Shown one piece after another: positions 16,492-30,897 of a stretch of 41,875 nucleotides of DNA (its first letter is position 1; every line of letters begins with the position of its first letter). The position numbers and the translations under genes are program-made. The notes beneath the pieces are model-generated. The model ran no database searches. It was given only the letters and a program-made list of their open reading frames with translations, and was not told the origin of the DNA. Source of the DNA: a virus; IMG/VR virus record IMGVR_UViG_3300027805_000027, positions 1 through 41,875 of that record. One strand, given 5' to 3'.

Positions 16492-17538
16492 CTAGTCTTT
16501 CTTTGTATGAGCCCCCATCATCAACGCATTTTGTTTAACACGTTCATCGTTTGGGTTAATTTCAAGAGCCTTCATAGTATATATCAAGGCTCTATCTGGC
16601 ATACCCAAATACCAACAGGCAATGCCAGCAAGATCGTATGGGAGTGACCCCCACGCTTGCTCTTCACAAAGATACTCAAGGGGCTTTTCTTGAATCCTTA
16701 GTGCTCTCGTGGAAGCGTACAGACATGATTCCCAGTCTTTATTTTCGTAGTATACACGAGCAAGGTCAACCCATGGCTCTCTACGGTTAGGGGCTTCGGC
16801 GCATGCCAATATACTCCATTTTTCCCGCTCACCGGTTACTACACCTAGGTACCTCATACACGTAGCTCTTTCAGGGGCCCAGGATGATAACTCTAAGTGG
16901 CGCTTAAAGTGTTCTTTCGCTTCCTCATACCGTTGGTGGTACATCAATTCGCGCCCTAAGTAAAATCGGTTACGATCATCATCTGGGCGTTCTCTAACTG
17001 CTAGTTCTAGTAATGGGAGATACTGGGAACGAGACTTAGTGTTATCAGGGTAGTGGTGTATTTGTAGGTCTGTCCAACCCTGTATTTCATGGTGCACGGG
17101 GGTAATGACCTCATGTACTGGGTGGACCCATCGATAGCCAGTACGTGCATGTATTTTGTCTCCTGAATAAGACAGTCCCTCTCCACCGTCAGGTGTCCAT
17201 GACCATACGTACTTGTATCGTGGGCGAGTGACTTGTGGGTCTACCTTTTCTAAAGCCTCTCGCCAACCTTCTACTAGGACCTCATCTGCATCAAGAGCAA
17301 TACAGTAATCGATGTCGTCGGGGACTAAGGAGAGGGCAGCGTTCCGAGCATCATCAAAACGCCATGGTGCCACATGTATGTGGGATACATGACATCCTGC
17401 TAATTCTGCAATGAATATGGTGTTATCTGTGGACCCAGTATCAACAATAAGTCGGTAATCAGCTTCCTTACAAGATGCTGCCCATCGCTCAATGAACTGT
17501 TCTTCGTTTTTTGTGATTGTGTAAACAGCAACCTTCAT
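16492..17538 (-). CDS. Family 2 glycosyltransferase with TPR-like repeats
   Basis: About 348 residues. The N-terminus is M-K-V-A-V-Y-T-I-T-K-N-E-E-Q-F, then V-D-T-G-S-T-D-N-T and the D-x-D motif A-L-D-A-D-E-V-L, all typical of GT-A fold GT2 enzymes. After the catalytic part (about 1-185), residues 190-345 form alpha-helical repeats such as F-Y-L-G-R-E-L-M-Y-H-Q-R-Y-E-E-A-K-E-H-F and A-L-I-Y-T-M-K-A-L-E-I-N-P-N, typical of TPRs. I chose ATG 17538, 10 bases after the preceding stop. Lying inside the fibre module suggests it glycosylates fibre proteins, though host polysaccharide is also possible. Confidence 0.85.
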   Translation of the reverse strand: MKVAVYTITKNEEQFIERWAASCKEADYRLIVDTGSTDNTIFIAELAGCHVSHIHVAPWRFDDARNAALSLVPDDIDYCIALDADEVLVEGWREALEKVDPQVTRPRYKYVWSWTPDGGEGLSYSGDKIHARTGYRWVHPVHEVITPVHHEIQGWTDLQIHHYPDNTKSRSQYLPLLELAVRERPDDDRNRFYLGRELMYHQRYEEAKEHFKRHLELSSWAPERATCMRYLGVVTGEREKWSILACAEAPNRREPWVDLARVYYENKDWESCLYASTRALRIQEKPLEYLCEEQAWGSLPYDLAGIACWYLGMPDRALIYTMKALEINPNDERVKQNALMMGAHTKKD

Positions 17539-17548
17539 TGGCGTGTGA

Positions 17549-17992
17549 TTATTCTTGTTCCCGAGTGTCAACATACTCCATCATTGAGCCCTGCACAAAG
17601 ATCTCACCTTGATCCAGGAAACCTTCTTGACTTAGTTGCACTCGTTTTTCTAGGGCCATTTCAAGAGAGCTATGAGCAAAGTTGGATGTGTTAACCCACA
17701 CGGACTTGTTGAACTTACCAAATTCTGCGTAGTTACTTTCAAATGTTTCTTTATTAAAGTTTAAATACTGTATCCAGTCTTTCCCTCGGTAGTCGGGATA
17801 AACCTCTAGATATAGAGCGTACAAAGTTTCATCACGTAATACGTAATCCACAAAGAAAATAGGGGCATCGTCCTTGGTTCTTGTGAGGCGACGCACCTCG
17901 GTGTTTGGGTCATCTGGAAAGTAAGTAATTGGGCACGGTTCATCTACCATACCCATACCGTCTCCGCCTTCAAAAGTTCTTTTTCCTATCAC
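17549..17992 (-). CDS. Hypothetical protein preceding the glycosyltransferase
   Basis: A 147-residue protein starting at GTG 17992, which has a perfect AGGAGG eight bases upstream. It contains P-C-P-I-T-Y-F-P-D-D-P-N-T-E-V, D-A-P-I-F-F-V-D-Y-V-L and D-W-I-Q-Y-L-N-F-N-K-E-T-F and is rich in aromatic residues. No known motif. It ends 10 bases before the glycosyltransferase start, so the two are probably co-expressed and may cooperate, for example as target and enzyme. The family is not recognised. Confidence 0.65.
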   Translation of the reverse strand: MIGKRTFEGGDGMGMVDEPCPITYFPDDPNTEVRRLTRTKDDAPIFFVDYVLRDETLYALYLEVYPDYRGKDWIQYLNFNKETFESNYAEFGKFNKSVWVNTSNFAHSSLEMALEKRVQLSQEGFLDQGEIFVQGSMMEYVDTREQE

Positions 17993-18016
17993 GCTTTGTG
18001 CCTCCTATTAAGTGTG

Positions 18017-18403
18017 TCAGAGGTTAGCATAATTGGGGATCAGACTATAGGCAACTTCTAAGTATCGCCATTGCCAGTCCTGTAAAGGTTCCCCTGTATC
18101 AGGGTGCACCCCAACTGGAGAATGCCAGGCGTAGTCATCTCCAAGTTCGTACCATGGGTGTGGAGGTTGGTGCACAAACACGTCTTTCCCAGCGTGGTAC
18201 AACATCCCTGGCCCAGCAAAGTTAAGACGGATACGACCATTGTATGATGTTTGTTTCCACTTAGTAGATCCAAACAGTTTTTTGCAAGTTGCTATACCGA
18301 TCTTTTCTGATTCATTTCCAGCACTATCAAGACAGTCTTCGTCTGGTATAGACACACAACGTAGAACAATACTGTTTTTATCTAGCTCAGCGAAGTATGC
18401 CAT
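18017..18403 (-). CDS. Conserved phage fibre-associated protein
   Basis: A 128-residue protein beginning M-A-Y-F-A-E-L-D-K-N-S-I-V-L-R and containing W-K-Q-T-S-Y-N-G-R-I-R-L-N-F-A-G-P-G-M-L-Y and F-V-H-Q-P-P-H-P-W. This pattern is known from small proteins encoded beside tail fibres in marine and freshwater phages (M-A-x-F-A-x-L-D starts, then W-K-Q-T-S-Y-N and an F-A-G-x-G segment). The function has not been established to my knowledge; the usual neighbours suggest a virion or fibre accessory. It follows the glycine-rich fibre gene by one base. Confidence 0.72.
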   Translation of the reverse strand: MAYFAELDKNSIVLRCVSIPDEDCLDSAGNESEKIGIATCKKLFGSTKWKQTSYNGRIRLNFAGPGMLYHAGKDVFVHQPPHPWYELGDDYAWHSPVGVHPDTGEPLQDWQWRYLEVAYSLIPNYANL

Positions 18404-18404
18404 A

Positions 18405-19289
18405 TTAAATTCTATACCTTATAATGACAATTCCAGATCCACCGGGGGCTCCTGCCCCTCCTCCGCCACCTAGGTTAGCGGTTCCAGCGACTAATGCTGC
18501 TCCCCCACCACCAGTGCCGCCAGCACCGTTGGTTCCGCTTGTTCCAGGAGACGAGGCAAAGCCTCCTCGTCCTCCTCCTCCTCCACCGTAGGTTACTGAA
18601 TCGCCAGAATAGTTATTCGATACCCCATTACCACCATTACCACCATTGCCGCCTAGAGTAGCGTGACCATTAGAGTTATTCCCAGAAGCGTTGCCCCCCG
18701 TTGCTCCGACAGCTCCTGCACCGCCACCGCCACCGCCACCGCCGTATGCTCCATTAAACGTACCTCCGCCTGACTTACTCCCCCCAACGTACCCGTAATC
18801 TCCTAAACCACCATTTCCGCCAGCAAATCCTTGTCCTGAGGTGCCAGCGCCACCTGTAAATAAAGTCTCGGTAATTCCTGATCCACCACCACCAGAACCA
18901 CCGGGTCCTCCGTTTGTGGCACTTCCACCAAAACCCCCACCGGTAGCAGTAGCCAAAGCCCCTATAGAGGAGTTAGATCCTGGCGTGGCAGCAACTGAAC
19001 TTGTGGCTGACGCCCCTCCGGCTCCAACTGTAACGGTATAACTGGTTGCTGAAACCTCAGAACTGCCTACTACAACACCCCCGCCTCCTCCTCCAGCATC
19101 TCCACCTCCACCACCACCGGCTACAACTAAGTATTCAATGGTTTTAGAGACTCTGTAAGGTTGTACTACGGTGAAAGTACCAGAAGCCCGAAATGTATGT
19201 ATACGGTAGCCATTAATTTCTGTGATTTCTCCACCAGTAGCTACTAGAACAGGTCGAAAACTAGAAAAGGGTGCGTGGATACCAGCCAT
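18405..19289 (-). CDS. Glycine-rich tail fibre / adhesin
   Basis: A 294-residue protein. Residues 1-55 form a short N-terminal domain with N-G-Y-R-I-H-T-F-R-A-S-G-T-F-T-V, followed by I-E-Y-L-V-V-A-G-G-G-G-G-G and about 220 residues of glycine-rich blocks (G-G-S-G-G-G-G-S-G, G-G-N-G-G-N-G-G-N-G), ending G-S-G-I-V-I-I-R-Y-R-I. This is the architecture of glycine-rich domain tail adhesins, in which polyglycine-II helices present variable loops for receptor binding. It is a paralogue of the 20230-21150 gene, with the same V-I-I-R end. Confidence 0.85.
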   Translation of the reverse strand: MAGIHAPFSSFRPVLVATGGEITEINGYRIHTFRASGTFTVVQPYRVSKTIEYLVVAGGGGGGDAGGGGGGVVVGSSEVSATSYTVTVGAGGASATSSVAATPGSNSSIGALATATGGGFGGSATNGGPGGSGGGGSGITETLFTGGAGTSGQGFAGGNGGLGDYGYVGGSKSGGGTFNGAYGGGGGGGGAGAVGATGGNASGNNSNGHATLGGNGGNGGNGVSNNYSGDSVTYGGGGGGRGGFASSPGTSGTNGAGGTGGGGAALVAGTANLGGGGGAGAPGGSGIVIIRYRI

Positions 19290-19295
19290 ACGTTA

Positions 19296-19922
19296 TTAGA
19301 CGACGTTCCCTGAGATAATACAAGACGTAGCGCTTAAAAATAGAACTGTGGCAACGCCACGAGTTACTAATGAAAGAGAGGTTACAGCTGTGTTAGAGCC
19401 AGCCACATAAGAGGTGACAGCAGAGCATGTTATGTTGACGCTCCCTGAGGTGTTATTAACAAGCACAACAACTTTCCCAGCGGAAAACACCCCAGTGGGA
19501 ACAACTATAGATCCACCAGACCCAATTTGGATGTACTTACCCGTGTCCCCAGATACAAGTGTATAGGATGCTGTTTTCTGAGATCCGCTTAGTGGGATGT
19601 CGTTTGCTTGTGGACCCGTTGGGCCAGTCGGTCCGGTTGGTCCGGTTGGTCCTTGTGGGCCTGCTGTTAACGACAAACCTGCCACGGTGTCTGCTAGGTC
19701 CGTTACTTCAGTCCCTAGCGTTGAAACTTCAGACTCTAACTGTCCAATCTTATAGGTATGTGAGGTAGTAACTACAGACCCATTAATACCAACTTTTATT
19801 TGAATGGCTTCAATAGCGTCGTTCGCATTAGCATGCTGGGCAGCATGTGATGGGTCATCCAGAACGTCTGTGGGGTCCGGGTTTTCTAATGTATCAAGAG
19901 ATACAGGAAAGTTTGTTGCCAT
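19296..19922 (-). CDS. Fibre protein with short collagen-like stalk
   Basis: A 208-residue protein. The N-terminus (N-F-P-V-S-L-D-T-L-E-N-P-D-P-T-D, then S-H-A-A-Q-H-A-N-A-N-D-A-I-E-A-I-Q) is a common phage fibre attachment motif, followed by a short coiled coil (residues about 60-85). A brief collagen-like run of Gly-Pro-Thr/Gln triplets spans about 89-104. The C-terminus is a beta-rich domain (Y-T-L-V-S-G-D-T-G-K-Y-I-Q-I-G) similar to trimeric fibre tips. A GGGGAG site precedes the ATG. It is probably a small fibre or an adaptor for the larger collagen-like fibres. Confidence 0.8.
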   Translation of the reverse strand: MATNFPVSLDTLENPDPTDVLDDPSHAAQHANANDAIEAIQIKVGINGSVVTTSHTYKIGQLESEVSTLGTEVTDLADTVAGLSLTAGPQGPTGPTGPTGPTGPQANDIPLSGSQKTASYTLVSGDTGKYIQIGSGGSIVVPTGVFSAGKVVVLVNNTSGSVNITCSAVTSYVAGSNTAVTSLSLVTRGVATVLFLSATSCIISGNVV

Positions 19923-19977
19923 TAATGTCTCCCCGGTAGAGGTGTGGTTTCGTAATTGGGAACTACGATAAGTTTAA

Positions 19978-20001
19978 TACAGAACTCCTATATGCTACCA
20001 C
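19978..20001 (-). promoter_or_regulatory. Candidate promoter, second copy of the GTGGTAG element
   Basis: On the minus strand it reads GTGGTAGCATATAGG and then AGTTCTGTA, matching the endolysin-side element at 15590-15615 apart from a short length change. TAGCAT (19992-19997) would be the -10 box. It lies in the 119-base gap between 20042 and 19922, leaving room for a 5' leader before the fibre gene. No clear -35 box. Confidence 0.45.
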
Positions 20002-20041
20002 GGGGAACATGAATACTAAATAATTAAAAGTACACGTTTTA

Positions 20042-20233
20042 CTATTCCATAGGTTCTTCGGGAGTAATAGGTGGCTGAAATCCATTTGTTTCATCCCATG
20101 TCCAGCCAATACCAACAAGTGTTTCTGAGGCAATCCATAGACCGCCCAAGTTTTCGTTTGCCCATTGAGAAGTACCAATAATTACTTGTTCCACAACTCC
20201 ATTAATAATGAGCGCAGCGTATAATTCATTCAT
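20042..20233 (-). CDS. Small fibre-cassette protein (63 aa)
   Basis: A 63-residue protein (M-N-E-L-Y-A-A-L-I-I-N-G-V-V-E-Q-V-I-I-G) with G-I-G-W-T-W-D-E-T-N-G-F near the C-terminus. The pattern (Y-A-L-I-x-N-G-x-V, then V-G-I-G-W-x-Y/W-D) occurs in small proteins next to phage tail fibres. I chose ATG 20233 because it makes an ATGA overlap with the preceding stop and has AGGTGG five bases upstream. It could be a fibre assembly helper or small virion protein. Confidence 0.7.
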   Translation of the reverse strand: MNELYAALIINGVVEQVIIGTSQWANENLGGLWIASETLVGIGWTWDETNGFQPPITPEEPME

Positions 20234-21150
20234 AGTGGCCACCTAATAATAACGGTACCAGAGCCGCCATTACCCCCAGAAAGAAGTGTCGTAGCACCTC
20301 CAGTTCCGCCGCCCCCGGCCCCGCTATTTGCTGTTGCACTTAACCCAGCAACCCCATTTCTTCCGTTTCCTCCCCCGTCAGTTCCTGATCCCGGTGTATC
20401 CGTACCCCCGGCTCCTCCTCCTCCGCCTCCAGCAAGAGAAAGAGAGGATCCTGTAATTGTTGTGGTTATACCAGAACCACCATTTCCACCATTTGTTGTA
20501 GTTCCAGCGTTTCCAGCAGAAGCATAACCTCCTCCTCCTCCTCCTCCTCCGCCAAGAACACTATACCCACCGTTATTACCGGTTACACCAGATACATATG
20601 CGCTTCCTACCCCACCCAGAGCAGCCGTACCTCTAACAGAGGTTCCTCCTCCACTTGCCCCACTTGTCCCTGCAGTTTCACTACCAGAGGTACTCGAAGT
20701 AGATCCACCGCCTCCACCACCTAGTACTACTATCGTATCAAAACTAGAGTATCCACCATTAGAACCGGGAACACTAGAGCTAGTTGCTCCCGGCCCCCCC
20801 GCACCAATTACAACGGTGTATGTCCCAGAAAGAAGAATTAATTCGGTAACACATACTCCTCCCGCTCCTCCTCCCCCCGTTGCGTTGCCTGTTCCTGTTC
20901 CTGAACTTTGAGCACCGCCTCCACCGCCTCCACCAACTACTATTAATTCAACTTCTCTAAGAATGTCATTTGACACAACTAATGAGCCTGAACCAGTAAA
21001 GGTGAACCCTTTATAATTACCAGTCGTAAATGCTGTCGGGTTACCAACAGATTGTGTTGCTGTCACTTGAGCGAGACGGTTCACATACTGTGGTGGAGAA
21101 CCGAACTTCGTGACAAGGCCACCAGAATCACTGCGGTCACGTTTACTCAT
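20230..21150 (-). CDS. Glycine-rich tail fibre / adhesin
   Basis: A 306-residue protein. Residues 1-65 are a charged N-terminus plus Y-K-G-F-T-F-T-G-S-G-S-L-V-V; residue 70 onward reads V-E-L-I-V-V-G-G-G-G-G-G-G and continues as glycine-rich blocks (G-G-G-G-A-G-G-V, G-G-N-G-G-S-G-I) to a G-S-G-T-V-I-I-R-W end. It is the second member of the glycine-rich adhesin pair in this module, with the same domain order as 18405-19289. It is coupled to both neighbours by ATGA overlaps. Likely role: receptor recognition. Confidence 0.85.
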   Translation of the reverse strand: MSKRDRSDSGGLVTKFGSPPQYVNRLAQVTATQSVGNPTAFTTGNYKGFTFTGSGSLVVSNDILREVELIVVGGGGGGGAQSSGTGTGNATGGGGAGGVCVTELILLSGTYTVVIGAGGPGATSSSVPGSNGGYSSFDTIVVLGGGGGGSTSSTSGSETAGTSGASGGGTSVRGTAALGGVGSAYVSGVTGNNGGYSVLGGGGGGGGGYASAGNAGTTTNGGNGGSGITTTITGSSLSLAGGGGGGAGGTDTPGSGTDGGGNGRNGVAGLSATANSGAGGGGTGGATTLLSGGNGGSGTVIIRWPL

Positions 21151-21497
21151 GAGATTCGATTTACATATCCATGAATAACAAGAGCGTTGGCATCTGCAGC
21201 AGTCGCACGCACAATTAAGGCAGTAGCTACACCACGAATTAGCAATCCAGGAACCACAAGTATCAAACCAGATTCTCCAGGGATCAGTTGCTCAATAAAG
21301 TCGCCAGCCTCAGTCGTACCGCCCCACTTGACAGTTAACTTAGACGCCGATGTCGTCACATTTGTGGCGTACAACCATATTTCGTCATACACCGTTGTAG
21401 TTGTAGAACCAGTATGAATTGTTGTGTCAGTTGTACCAACAAGTATGCCTCTTCCATTTGTTGATGCAGAAAGATTTTGTTTTGCAAATGTTGCCAT
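21147..21497 (-). CDS. Conserved small structural protein
   Basis: A 116-residue protein starting M-A-T-F-A-K-Q-N-L-S-A-S-T-N-G-R-G-I, with Y-D-E-I-W-L-Y-A-T-N and a V-I-H-G-Y-V-N-R-I-S end. This pattern occurs in short beta-rich phage proteins encoded within tail-fibre cassettes. It probably folds as a beta-sandwich and is part of the virion. A good AGGAG site is present, and the stop overlaps the start of the glycine-rich adhesin (ATGA). No specific function known. Confidence 0.75.
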   Translation of the reverse strand: MATFAKQNLSASTNGRGILVGTTDTTIHTGSTTTTVYDEIWLYATNVTTSASKLTVKWGGTTEAGDFIEQLIPGESGLILVVPGLLIRGVATALIVRATAADANALVIHGYVNRIS

Positions 21498-21506
21498 ATT
21501 AATCTC

Positions 21507-26646
<5,140 letters not shown>

Positions 26647-26655
26647 TATCCCCTC

Positions 26656-26838
26656 CTACACCGTTCTCGGATAGATTTGACCTGAAGTTGGTCGTTTCGT
26701 TATGTTGAATAGCGCAATTGTTGCTGAGCCAACAGAGTTTTTAGAAGAAAATGTTACTGTTTGATATCCTGAATCGTAAGACAAGTAAAAACTGTTGTAC
26801 GCATCAACTGCTGCGCCGTTAATGGGAATGTTTGCCAT
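26656..26838 (-). CDS. Small hypothetical protein of the fibre cassette
   Basis: A 60-residue protein (MANIPINGAAVDAYN...) whose ATG shares one base with the TGA of the upstream gene (TGATG), a coupled start. It contains S-F-Y-L-S-Y-D-S-G-Y-Q-T-V-T-F-S-S-K-N and looks like a small beta-sheet protein. No family recognised. The tight packing among fibre genes suggests a virion or fibre accessory role. Confidence 0.6.
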   Translation of the reverse strand: MANIPINGAAVDAYNSFYLSYDSGYQTVTFSSKNSVGSATIALFNITKRPTSGQIYPRTV

Positions 26839-28778
26839 CACACTGTCCTTGCTGCAAAGGCCAAACCAGTGTACGTAATCTGGTTTGTGGCTAATTGAAC
26901 AATTGTGTAAACCTCTGTTTCACTAACGGTAATTGTGTCTCCGATTGCTGCGTTAATCCACGGTATTTCTATCAGCACAAAGTCTTCTGGCAGATAGTAG
27001 GGAACTGGAGCAAAATAAATGTTTATTGGTATATTTTTATAGATTGGGTATGAGGTTGTCAAAGATGTTTGAAGGTCACCTAATTGTCGCGAATACAATG
27101 CAGGGAAGGAAGTAGTCCAAGCGCTCTGCAACTGCCTTGAACCGGTGCTAGAAGTGAAATATATGCTTGTTGTCGCAGCCGTATAGTTGCTATACCCGGA
27201 TTCGGCCATCCGTTTGGGCGCTCCGACGCGAGTTCTGAAAAGAAGTCCTGCATCGTTGACGTTGATGACAGGGTTTTGAAATACTTCTGTAAGACCACCG
27301 AGGAAAACATCATTCAAACTCCACGGTTGATATGCAGTGTTGTATTTCGATAGAAAAAATGGGTTACGGTTGTTATTGCCTTCGAGAATTGCGAATGTTG
27401 CGAAGTTTGGGTCAAGCCCGCTTTGGCGTGTGCGTAAAGTGGTGGGTATGAAAGGCGAGGAAGCGACTTGGAAAAGGGCCGGGTGGAACGCCCCCGTAAA
27501 TGTTGCTGCAGTGGACCCTGACCCCGGTGTGAAATCAAGAGTTGAAACGCCTTGACACACATTTGATAGCGCATTAAAACCTGTTAAAGGTCTTACTCCA
27601 AGTGTAACTCCATTGTAGAAAGTGTTGTTATATCCTGCATAGAAAAGCCAGAACGTGTTGCGAAGTTTCCCTGATTCAGCATTTTTAATTTTTGCTACAG
27701 CCCAGCAATATGTTTGTGGTGCTGTATGCAAGTCAAGTTCAAACCATTCGTTGTCTGTCCCTGAAGAAACATTAAAAGTGACTGCACCTGTTGTTGTGAA
27801 ACCTTTAAAGGTGTTTTCTTCGTTACGTAACGTTATCGTATAAGGTCCTGTGCCGCTGACTGCGCTTATAATTGCGCGCCCATTTGATGTTTCCCATGTA
27901 GGGCCTGAAGTAATTTCAACTGTTGCGCCAACATAGATATTGTTGTTGACAGCAACGTTGGTGATTTGTAAACCGGAGGCCGTTCCAACCAGTCCGTTAA
28001 CGTTTGAGACACCTGTTGCGGTCACGATAATCTCGTCAGAAAACGTGACATTTCCGGAGACAGTGCCAACGTTTGCTTTGGAAAGAGTAACAACTGTTCC
28101 GGCAATAGAAGAAACAACGCAAAGAGGGCCAATGCCTGTGCCAGTTACTACTTGACCTGGGAAAACATTTGTTGCACTAGCGACGGTAATTGTTGTTTGA
28201 CCTGATGTCCCTGTGGCAGAAACAGTGTATGTGGAGCCTCCAATGCTTGCGGCAGATAAAGTCATTGTGTCTGCTAGCCGGATAGTCGCACCGCTTAATG
28301 GAGTTGTCGGTGTTTGATTGACAGAAAACGTTGTTGAACTCAAAATTTCAACAACTTGAGTGTTCGTTTGTAATGCTCCGGTACCCGCAACTCGTTCAAC
28401 GATCATTCCGGGATTAATGCCCGTGGTGTCACCAACAGTTACTGTGGTCCCTGAACTGCTTGCACCAGTGCGTCCTATTACAAAATACCCTTCCCCTCCG
28501 GTTACCAGAGTTACAGCAAGAATGCCACCTACGGGCGAACGCAGAACGTCAAAAACTGCACCCTGACCGCTTGGTGCGGTTGTTGTGGCTGGCCCAACTA
28601 AATAACGGTCATTTGCGCGCGCAACAATAGTAGAACCAGGAGTGTTTGTAAAAGTGCACAAATATCCTAATGGCTGCGCTTCAAACCACCCGAGGTCATC
28701 TATTGCATCGTGCAATGCTTGAATAACGTCCTTGGGTCGGGTAGTTGCCATTTGATATGTGCGTGTGGTGATAGCCAT
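26838..28778 (-). CDS. Tail / virion structural protein
   Basis: A 646-residue beta-rich protein. The N-terminus (T-R-P-K-D-V-I-Q-A-L-H-D-A-I-D-D-L-G-W-F) is helical. Residues about 110-270 contain repeated strands such as G-T-T-V-T-V-G-D-T-T-G-I-N-P-G-M and G-Q-T-T-I-T-V-A-S-A-T-N-V-F-P-G-Q-V-V, typical of fibre or tailspike repeats. The second half (W-F-E-L-D-L-H-T-A, F-W-L-F-Y-A-G-Y-N-N-T-F) has many aromatic residues and may be a receptor- or baseplate-facing domain. Codon use differs from its neighbours, with more GTT, GCG and TTG, suggesting separate acquisition. No enzymatic motif. Confidence 0.7.
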   Translation of the reverse strand: MAITTRTYQMATTRPKDVIQALHDAIDDLGWFEAQPLGYLCTFTNTPGSTIVARANDRYLVGPATTTAPSGQGAVFDVLRSPVGGILAVTLVTGGEGYFVIGRTGASSSGTTVTVGDTTGINPGMIVERVAGTGALQTNTQVVEILSSTTFSVNQTPTTPLSGATIRLADTMTLSAASIGGSTYTVSATGTSGQTTITVASATNVFPGQVVTGTGIGPLCVVSSIAGTVVTLSKANVGTVSGNVTFSDEIIVTATGVSNVNGLVGTASGLQITNVAVNNNIYVGATVEITSGPTWETSNGRAIISAVSGTGPYTITLRNEENTFKGFTTTGAVTFNVSSGTDNEWFELDLHTAPQTYCWAVAKIKNAESGKLRNTFWLFYAGYNNTFYNGVTLGVRPLTGFNALSNVCQGVSTLDFTPGSGSTAATFTGAFHPALFQVASSPFIPTTLRTRQSGLDPNFATFAILEGNNNRNPFFLSKYNTAYQPWSLNDVFLGGLTEVFQNPVINVNDAGLLFRTRVGAPKRMAESGYSNYTAATTSIYFTSSTGSRQLQSAWTTSFPALYSRQLGDLQTSLTTSYPIYKNIPINIYFAPVPYYLPEDFVLIEIPWINAAIGDTITVSETEVYTIVQLATNQITYTGLAFAARTV

Positions 28779-28779
28779 G

Positions 28780-30084
28780 TTAGATCTCCAGTCTGATTAG
28801 GTTGAACCCAACACTGATTACGGCTGCTCCGCCGGACAGGTTTGTGATTCGCAGGTAGGTGGTTGTGGTTGCGGGGTTGTCTAGGTTTCCGCCAAAAACG
28901 AATGGCGTTATTTTCTGAGTGTCTTCTTCTGTTGTAATAATTTCTGCGATAACTCCACTCCCTGGGGCGGGGTCTTCTGAGATATCTCGTGTCTGGTCTA
29001 AAGTTCGTGATGTTCCATCTGTATATAGTCTAATCCATGCAGCATGAGAACTATAGACTTCTAATAACACATAACTTTTGAATGTTTGCAATGTCAGGTT
29101 TTGAGATGCTGATGCTGCTAAAGACTCTGTGCTGGTTGAAAAAAAGGATCTGTTGTACAGTGTCCCAATTTCGGAACTACCAACCTCAATCCAATAGTTG
29201 TCGTAGTACGCATATGTTTTTATGGTCTCTGAATTAAACCATAGTTGTCCTTCATATGGGCTTGAAGGAGGCGTGACTGCTGAAACACTGACTGTTCCCT
29301 GGGAACCCGTAGGACCTGTTGGCCCAGCGGTACCAGTTGGTCCGAGTGGTCCGGTGGGGCCGGTATGCCCCATAGGGCCTTCGATACCCTGTAACCCTTG
29401 AACTCCTTGGGGTCCAGTGGGCCCCAATACCCCTTGAATACCTTGTGGTCCGGTAACACCAACTGGACCAGTAGCACCTGTTCCACCAGTGGGACCTGTT
29501 GGCCCAATATTTCCAATAGGGCCAGTGGGACCAGTTACACCTTGTACCCCTTGTAATCCTGTGGAACCAGTGGGTCCAGTTGGGCCAATAGGACCAGATC
29601 CACCGGTCGCACCGGTAGGTCCAGTAGCCCCGACTGCACCCGCTGGTCCTTGGATACCCTGTAGCCCCTGTACCCCCTGAGGGCCAGTTGCACCGCGTGG
29701 ACCGGTTGGACCAATTTGGCCTTCTATACCTTGCGGCCCAGTGGCTCCGGTTGCACCTGTAATACCAATAGGCCCTGTGGGGCCAGTTACAAACGAATCA
29801 GCTCCAGTCGGACCTGTGGGGCCAGTGGGCCCTGTGGGGCCAGTGGGGCCAGTGGGGCCTGTAACAAAAGAATCTGCTCCTGTGGGGCCTGTGGGGCCCA
29901 ATGGTCCTGTTGGTCCTACTGGCCCTGCTGGTCCAGGTTCACGAATCTCAACAACACCTGTCCTAGTATCAGAAATGACAGCAGTAGACCTCGGTTTAGA
30001 AGAGTTGACCTCAACAACATAGGGCGACGTACGTGTGACCTCTACGTTGTAGTTTTTGTCTCCACCCGTCTCAAATGTAGGCAT
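28780..30084 (-). CDS. Collagen-like fibre protein
   Basis: A 434-residue protein. Residues 1-50 form an N-terminal beta-module ([15 protein letters not shown]). Collagen-like Gly-X-Y triplets run from about 52 to 261, mainly G-P-T, G-P-Q and G-I-Q, with G-A-D-S-F-V-T interruptions. The C-terminal 170 residues form a non-collagen domain with [11 protein letters not shown] and a long beta-rich tip ([15 protein letters not shown]). The start shares a base with the preceding stop (TAATG). It is a shorter relative of the giant fibre and could form a separate trimer or a hetero-fibre. Confidence 0.85.
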   Translation of the reverse strand: MPTFETGGDKNYNVEVTRTSPYVVEVNSSKPRSTAVISDTRTGVVEIREPGPAGPVGPTGPLGPTGPTGADSFVTGPTGPTGPTGPTGPTGPTGADSFVTGPTGPIGITGATGATGPQGIEGQIGPTGPRGATGPQGVQGLQGIQGPAGAVGATGPTGATGGSGPIGPTGPTGSTGLQGVQGVTGPTGPIGNIGPTGPTGGTGATGPVGVTGPQGIQGVLGPTGPQGVQGLQGIEGPMGHTGPTGPLGPTGTAGPTGPTGSQGTVSVSAVTPPSSPYEGQLWFNSETIKTYAYYDNYWIEVGSSEIGTLYNRSFFSTSTESLAASASQNLTLQTFKSYVLLEVYSSHAAWIRLYTDGTSRTLDQTRDISEDPAPGSGVIAEIITTEEDTQKITPFVFGGNLDNPATTTTYLRITNLSGGAAVISVGFNLIRLEI

Positions 30085-30818
30085 TACGGCTTCACCGACA
30101 CCGAAGCCTCTACCACAAGGGTTCCCTTAGTTAGACGACTCCAGTCTCCCGCTGTGTCCTGCACAAAGATATCAAACGGGTACTCCCCAGCCGATATTGG
30201 GTTGATATCTGATATGTGCATGATAAGACTCGCCCCTGATACTGGGGCCAAATACCCACGACGAGTCTCCGGGAGGGTAGAAATTGTGTTCTCATTAGGG
30301 GTAGTTGCAAACCAACGAAGATCTAGTACCGTGGTGTCAGTGGAGTTAACTGCCTGCATGTAAGCGTTTTGGACGACTACAACCTGCCCATTGTCATCAC
30401 GCCATGTAAACGTACGATAGAAATCTTCTCCCTGGGCAATTCGGATTTCCATGTAATCGATCTCCTCAATCGGTGTGATATTCCCCAACTCAGAAACGGT
30501 GATGACCCCCTCGGCTACCGGACGAGTTACGGTTGTAGCGTCCCCCAAAAACAAGGCTTTTTTAGGCAATGTAGCGATTACATCGAATTGTAAATCACCA
30601 GCTGGTAAGTCCTTGGTCTCTTCTTCTGAGAGTGATATAAGGATGCCACCTTCAGACGTAATAGTCACTGTAAACGGCATCTTAGTGATGCCGCTGGTCT
30701 TGACAACCCCCCAAGCATCCAGGGGTTTTTGAATTCGACGTGTCCAGTTATCACGTACAATTATTAAGCGCTGCCAGGGCAGTCCTTTAGTAGCGTTGTA
30801 CGCAAGATGAGTCGTCAT
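30084..30818 (-). CDS. BppU-like baseplate / fibre-anchor protein
   Basis: About 244 residues, using ATG 30818; the longer frame needs a TTG start. Two similar halves are visible. The first has [13 protein letters not shown] and [14 protein letters not shown]. The second has [21 protein letters not shown] and [14 protein letters not shown]. This resembles the beta-sandwich domain of phage baseplate upper (BppU-type) proteins, which hold receptor-binding trimers. It is the first gene of the fibre module after the holin cassette and would suit an anchoring role. The domain call is moderate. Confidence 0.65.
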   Translation of the reverse strand: MTTHLAYNATKGLPWQRLIIVRDNWTRRIQKPLDAWGVVKTSGITKMPFTVTITSEGGILISLSEEETKDLPAGDLQFDVIATLPKKALFLGDATTVTRPVAEGVITVSELGNITPIEEIDYMEIRIAQGEDFYRTFTWRDDNGQVVVVQNAYMQAVNSTDTTVLDLRWFATTPNENTISTLPETRRGYLAPVSGASLIMHISDINPISAGEYPFDIFVQDTAGDWSRLTKGTLVVEASVSVKP

Positions 30819-30897
30819 ACCAATAGTGTACCTGATATGTGGGAAAGGCGGGCTACCAAAAACGCCCAATCTTTACTGTTTATGGGTATTAACTATA

